From contig CM041297.1 in NCBI GenBank assembly GCA_023052935.1, forward strand, positions 105,887,563 to 105,951,562: a stretch of DNA of 64,000 nucleotides. Direction: 5' to 3'. The stretch's first letter is position 1; every line of letters begins with the position of its first letter. Shown one piece after another: positions 57,780-64,000 of the stretch. The DNA is from Piezodorus guildinii. Lineage: Eukaryota; Arthropoda; Insecta; Hemiptera; Pentatomidae. The translations under genes and the position numbers were made by a program. Under the pieces are notes generated by a model that worked only from the letters and a program-made list of their open reading frames with translations, was not told the DNA's origin and did not search any database.

Positions 57780-58170
57780 ATTTAGTAAAGGCATATTACA
57801 GCCCTCAAACTAACTTTTAATTACTTGATTTATGAACATAATATCCCATATTGATATATTATTTTCAATAATGAAACTTTGTAACCGACAAAAATAAAAA
57901 TAATAAGCTCCTCAAAATTTATTAAGTCTTATTATTTAAGATACGTAGAACGCGAATAAAGAATAAAAAAAAAACGCCCGTCTGTCTGCTGTACGCCATA
58001 CCACGTCCACGGCTTTTCTCCGAAGCTACTGGATTGATTTTTGAAGTTAGGCACAAAAATATCAGAGCATCCGACGATGATCCTAAGACTTCTACGTTGA
58101 TATCAGCCAATTATTTTTAAGGTTACGTTCGATTAAATTGTTTTAATTCAATAACATATTCATTTTTAGA
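57780..58170 (+). repeat. Dispersed repeat M
   Basis: The longest copy: TATTATTTTCAATAATGAAA, GAACGCGAATAAAGAAT, CCACGGCTTTTCTCCGAAGC, GGCACAAAAATATCAGAGC and CGACGATGATCCTAAGAC. It matches 36285-36480 and 27172-27420. Confidence 0.55.
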
Positions 58171-59118
58171 TATGGAAATAAATTTTTATCGATTTTTCTT
58201 TGTGAATCCATGTAGAAAATAATCACCCGTGCATACTTTTTGAAAGTATTGTAGTTATTGCATTTATTTATGAATTAACGTAAAAAGTACAGCACACGTC
58301 ATTTAAACTACTTAGAATTCCTGAGAAGTTTGTTTTAACTAGGTTCTTGTAACATTTATATTTCTCTACACTGTTACTTGAGTTCTGAAGGAAAATTTCC
58401 GTTCATAATTGAGTGAGGTAACATGCTTACCTGTTAGTTATAGGTATCAGTTTCCTCTATGCATTAGCCCAAGACTCGAGAACTAGAACAGGCTCGTTTT
58501 GATACTTTGGAAACGAGATCATTTGCGCTCTTGGTTCTAAGCAAGGGAAATTTCATTACTTTGGATGGCGGAGTTAGTGCTTGGGTAGTTAGCGGCTAAG
58601 TTGATGGCAAGTTGGACTAGCTGGTAAACACGTCCTTACTAACTGGCTTAGCTATCCCTTACACTATACTCATTACATTATTATCTAGGCACATATCTCC
58701 TTGTTAGAAGTTCAACACTTTAGTCCGCATTAAACTAATATTTGAGTTGCAGCCTTAGCAATCGGGAGGAGTATCTGTTGGCGAAGTCTTTTGGCGCGGT
58801 GGGTTAGCAAAATACTTCGCCGTAGTGTTGTGGATAAACGAGTATATCTTTGATATTCAAAAATCTCTTTTTTTAATACATATACATAGAAACATGACCA
58901 ATGTTACTGAATAGTAAGCATGTGATTATTAGTATAGCTGTTAATGACCCTGACGTTTTACGCCTCAAATTTCTAACAAACAAACAATAAGCATGTGATT
59001 GTTAACTGCCTTGCTTGCTGACAGCGCTTTAATTGATGACTTGTTATTTATAAATATTTCTGTTTATTGCTTTCTTTACGATATTTTTTATACAAATACG
59101 TACGCACTTGTTACATTA
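58171..59118. other. Region upstream of the LRR gene
   Basis: A+T-rich, with a less A+T-rich stretch at 58440-58830 that shows no ORF. It probably lies in an intron or 5' flank of the gene at 59168. No promoter motif can be defended. Confidence 0.4.
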
Positions 59119-59136
59119 AAGCATTGAATGTTGCAG
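59119..59136 (+). other. Candidate 3' splice site before the LRR coding exon
   Basis: CATTGAATGTTGCAG|ATCTG provides an AG acceptor at 59135-59136, 31 bases before the chosen ATG. It would make the coding region a single exon following a separate untranslated first exon. The pyrimidine tract is weak. Confidence 0.35.
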
Positions 59137-59167
59137 ATCTGATGGTGACAAGACTCGACTGGTTGGA

Positions 59168-60872
59168 ATGGATGATGGTGCAGGGTTTACACACTTGTGG
59201 TTAGTGCTGCTGCTGCTCGCTCCAGCCCGGTGCATCTGCCCCTCCAAGTGCACATGCAAGGACGATGCTCTGGCGGCTTCCTGCGTCGCGCATCTCTCGA
59301 GGTCGTCCCCATCCAGCTTAATCCTGACCTGGAAGTCATAGAGCTCCAGGAAAACAGGATAGCGAATGTCGACTATACCCTCACCTTCTATACGAGTTTG
59401 CGCAAGTTAGATGTTTCCAGCAATAAAATAAACTCACTTAAAGCACACAACTTCGAGAATCAAGGCAAGCTGCTCTCGCTCAATGTTAGCTACAACAACA
59501 TCACCACTCTGAGCAAAGATGCGTTTAAAGGACTCAAGTTACTGAGGCACTTGGACCTAAGTCACAATAACATTATTAATATCGAGCCTGGATCATTTCA
59601 TGACACGGCCAATCTTCAAACCATCAATCTCTCTTACAATAGAATCACCTCTTTTTCTGACCCTACAGTGTTCAAGCCCATCAGTTCCTTAAGGGTTTTA
59701 AATTTACACAACAATGAGATATTAGATATACCTAGTGCGCTTTTGAAGAACTTGCCTTCCCCTTGTATTCTTGAAACACTAACCTTGAGTAATAATCTGA
59801 TTGAAATTATTGAAGACAAGGCGTTCCTAGCTCCTTGTAGCCACAGTATCAAGACGCTGACACTTGGGTCCAATGTCATCAAAGATATTGAGAAAGCAGC
59901 ATTCAATGCATTGTTCAATCTCGAATACATCGACCTATCTTTTAACAATCTCACTTATATACCCACGATGCAGTTGTCAAAATTAAGTAAGCTTAGGGAG
60001 TTGGATCTTAGTGGCAACAGGTTCACAGAAGTCAGACCTGTCGCTTTCCAAAGCCTATTCCAACTCAGGGTTTTAAGACTGAACCGGCTTTGGCACTTGA
60101 ATAAATAGACAGTCGGGCATTCGTCGACAACATACGGTTGGAAACTCTGCACGTGGAAGAGAACGAATTACTTACTAGGATACCACCAAGAATATTCCAT
60201 GGCAACCCGCAGTTGATGCATGTTTCTCTTAGGGGCAACGCATTGACTACTGCGGACGTGTCCCATTTCCCATTGGACCGACTGCGATCTCTTGATCTCT
60301 CTGGAAACCCACTTCATTGCAACTGTTCGCTTCACTGGCTTTGGACCCTAGTGCAGATGGAGATCAAGTTAGTGGAGCCGACCTCCGCACCATCTAACGA
60401 CACTTCCGAGATCTCAGATGTACAGCTGAGGGTAGTATCGCGTAACCTCAAGTGCGAATCTCCAGAGAGTCTCCGTGGTCAGCTGATGTCGGATATCCCT
60501 GAATCGACAGTGAGCTGCGAGACGACTTGGATGACAGTGGCCATCATAACCGCACTGGTGTTGGCCCTCTCCGGAGGGACCTGCGTGTTTTTGTTGCTGT
60601 TCGGGACCGATCGGCGACTGTGTGGGTGCCGGCGGTCCGGGAAACAGGAGAGCGACCCGGTGGGCGGAGACACGAGGAGGCTGGCCCCGGGGCTCCACGG
60701 CCCCAGCGGCCCCATCCTCATGCTCATGCCGGACAAGCACTACCGTGACGCCATCATGAGTGGCTACGTGAAGGCCTCTGAGGACACGAAGGTGGTCGAA
60801 CCGTGGATGGATCAGCCGAGCGGCGAGTTCGACTCGACCCAGGCCAAAAAGCCGCACATCGTGTACGTGTAA
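59168..60872 (+). CDS. Leucine-rich-repeat single-pass membrane protein (two frame breaks)
   Basis: The only convincing host gene. From ATG 59168 the frame reads MDDGAGFTHLWLVLLLLLAP, a signal peptide, and then the Cys-rich LRR N-cap CICPSKCTC. A one-base loss at about 59290-59297 moves the code to the next frame, where 13-14 LRRs follow (LEVIELQENRI to LRSLDLSGNPL). A second one-base loss in the A run at 60100-60107 (LWHLNK then IDSRAFVDN) needs another shift. After the LRRs come the C-cap HCNCSLHWLW with later Cys, a transmembrane segment (VAIITALVLALSGGTCVFLL) and a ~90-residue tail ending PHIVYV, a possible PDZ ligand. About 568 residues if repaired. The layout resembles insect cell-surface LRR recognition proteins such as the Tartan/Capricious type, but orthology is not established. 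The breaks may be assembly errors. Confidence 0.82.
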
Positions 60873-61907
60873 GTGTGCCAATCCTTAGGACCTTAGTGCA
60901 GGTGCAGCCTTCCGTCCTGTGCCACTCACCTCGATGTCTTCACGTTCTCAACCAGAAGTAGCTTTGAGATGACACCTCAGTATAAATTTTTTACTGAAAT
61001 ATGTAAAGAAAAATCTCAAAGCACATGTTCTAGGCTGTCACTACTTTGCATATTACTTTTTTAAAGTTTTTGTAGGATTATAATCCTAGTTTTATAAAAA
61101 GTGTTTAATATTATAAACAATTACTTATGATTTAATGTTTTAAATATTATTGATTTTTATCTGTAATATATATCACCATGAGTAGTATTACGTTTTATAA
61201 ATTCGTCTACTTCACAAAGTTTTACAAATTATCTGTTATTGGTTTTTATATAAGGAAAAGGGCCTGTTTATACCCTATTGTGATAAAAATAATGTATAAA
61301 TTTTCGAATTCTTCACACATCCAACATTAATAATGTTAATTTGTATTTTATTTTTAAAATATTACTACTCCTCACAGTCTAACTGACCAATATTAGTGAC
61401 ATATTGTGTATTAACTATTTATTATTTGAATGAATAACCTGCATATTGATATATGCTTCTTTGTATAAACTTCGTATGAAAGACTGAGAAGAAAATGAAC
61501 TCTACAACACGATGGATTATAATGCATTATTGTTATTTATGTCATTTTTCATTGTTAAAAAATTGTTAAATATATTTTTAATTATATGTCGTACTTGTTA
61601 ACTACTTCAAACAGCAATGCGTAGGCAGAAGGTTGTTAAAAGTGATCGGGGATTAAACGTAAGGAGTGTTATGTAAGGTACATTTATATGTAGTCATGTG
61701 ATTGTGTGTCATTATAACATGCATTTTATTTTTTATTGTAATGCGTAATGTAAACAATAACGCTTAACTGCAATTATATATTTTTAATATAACTGTCTTT
61801 TTATGTAAAAAGTTTGTAAAAAAAATTTCTTATTAAATCTTGAACATTGGCCTTTTACCACTCCAAGTATGTTTATTTGATTTTTATAGTATTTATATTT
61901 TAATAAA
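60873..61907 (+). other. Probable 3' UTR of the LRR gene
   Basis: A long A+T-rich stretch without ORFs follows the stop. Candidate polyadenylation signals are ATTAAA at 61832-61837 and AATAAA at 61902-61907; a further AATAAA is at 61965. Which is used cannot be told. Confidence 0.4.
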
Positions 61908-63170
<1,263 letters not shown>

Positions 63171-63477
63171 AGGAGCGACGTGGTCTAGTGAATAGAACGC
63201 TAGTCTGCTGTGATCCGGGTGCTGGGTTCGAGTCCCGGCTATGGCAGAATATTATTTATTATGTTAATTCAGTCTGGGGACGACCCTAGGGTATGGAGAC
63301 CCTCCTGGGGCAGACACGGCCTCTATAAAGTGGGAACTCAAATTAATTGGGGAAAAACCTGGCGGTCGAGCGCGATTAATGCCTAATCCCCTCATTGCTT
63401 GGCCGTTGGCCTATAAACAGTGCGAATCTCTATATGTACTGAGCCCAAGACACTTCATGAGTTGTAGTGGTACAGGT
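63171..63477 (+). mobile_element. tRNA-derived SINE, family 3
   Basis: Head GGAGCGACGTGGTCTAGTGA (box-A-like GTGGTCTAGTG) and box-B-like GGGTTCGAGTCCCGGC, then a body with ACCCTAGGGTATGGAGACC, CTGGCGGTCGAGCGCG and GGCCGTTGGCCTATAAAC, ending GTAGTGGTACAGG. Duplication TTTTTTTATTTTA at 63158-63170 and 63478-63490. The tRNA-like part is well preserved and could fold as a partial cloverleaf, but the continuing body marks it as a SINE rather than a functional tRNA gene. Confidence 0.87.
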
Positions 63478-63490
63478 TTTTTTTTATTTT

Positions 63491-64000
63491 ACTCTCTGCG
63501 TCCTGATACCGAAACTCAATATTTTTTTTTGTTTATATTTAAAAGTGACTGAGTCTTAAATTAAAACCTTTTTAATGGGTTCCATTTTTAAACCTAAACT
63601 GCTGATAACAACATCGAGATGTTTTAAGTGTTATAAGATGTTTTTTAAACATAGAACCTTAACGTTGGTTACTTTTCAAAAACATAAACCAAAACTATAA
63701 GTATAAAATTCACAAAAAAAATTAAACTAAATATACGTGTTAAACACATAGCTATCTATATATACATCATTTATCATCAGTCAGAGAAACTCCGTTTAGA
63801 GCTTTTCTCTCTACTGAGGAAGATAATAGTCCAGGAAATCACAGCGCTTCTTTCTCAGGTACTTTACCTGCGTAATTTTGTATTTTTTGTCCGTGAAAGT
63901 TTATTTTTAAAACTGTTCTTAAAGTCTGCAATGACTGCATTATTCTCATCTGCTGATTAGTTTAATTTCGAACCATTATTAGATCATAGTATCAGTTAAC
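63491..64000. other. Intergenic DNA to the window end
   Basis: Mostly A+T-rich. 63770-63900 is slightly more complex (GAAACTCCGTTTAGAGC). No gene was supported. Confidence 0.45.

Noticed and set aside
60414..60881. 155-codon minus-strand ORF opposite the LRR gene's 3' part
   Set aside because: It lies antisense to the well-supported C-cap, transmembrane and tail coding sequence and has no motif.
63171..63250. A functional tRNA gene at the head of SINE family 3
   Set aside because: The tRNA-like part runs without a terminator into a SINE body that recurs at 30887-31140 and is bounded by a target duplication.

Overview
This looks like nuclear DNA of an arthropod, most likely an insect. The evidence is strong A+T richness, several Jockey-type LINEs, Tc1 and mariner transposons, tRNA-headed SINEs, Helentron-like repeats and a typical insect-style leucine-rich-repeat (LRR) receptor-like gene. 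The species cannot be told from the sequence. Nothing bacterial, organellar or viral was recognised.

The window is mostly a graveyard of mobile elements with one host gene near the right end. Left third (1-23500): an intact, full-length two-ORF Jockey-type LINE (3228-7820) with a 13-bp target-site duplication sits inside an older Helentron-like repeat. Short 5'-truncated Jockey insertions surround it. A Tc1-like element (13798-16276) carries a nested, internally deleted mariner (14031-14929). There are tRNA-derived SINEs and a LINE tail fragment with a 14-bp duplication (21280-21894). A possible small coding exon on the minus strand lies at 10629-10929.

Middle (23500-52500): more SINEs of three families, five further Helentron-like copies, decayed Tc1/mariner transposase fragments (32090-33070, 34025-34253, 43782-44009), an RNase H-bearing I-like LINE tail (35456-36282), a frameshifted Jockey copy (41548-43565), two CR1/L2-like LINE tails (one nested in a Jockey 3' UTR), a foldback element whose arms resemble a hammerhead ribozyme core, and a tandem plus inverted duplication at 36497-38290. 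Several G+C-richer islands without repeats or clear ORFs are candidates for conserved regulatory DNA.

Right end (52500-64000): a second mariner copy with the same internal deletion (53562-54460), a young 5'-truncated Jockey copy whose remaining 825-codon ORF2 is still open (54793-57710), then the only convincing host gene. This encodes a single-pass membrane protein with about 13-14 LRRs (59168-60872, plus strand). Its reading frame is broken by two apparent one-base losses, which could be assembly errors or real lesions. A long A+T-rich downstream region with microsatellites and a tRNA-type SINE follows.

Functionally, the elements form trans-mobilisation networks. LINEs could supply the machinery for the SINEs, and an unseen full-length mariner must have moved the deleted mariner copies. 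No operon-like or multi-gene host system is present. All family assignments come from reading motifs by eye; no database search was run.
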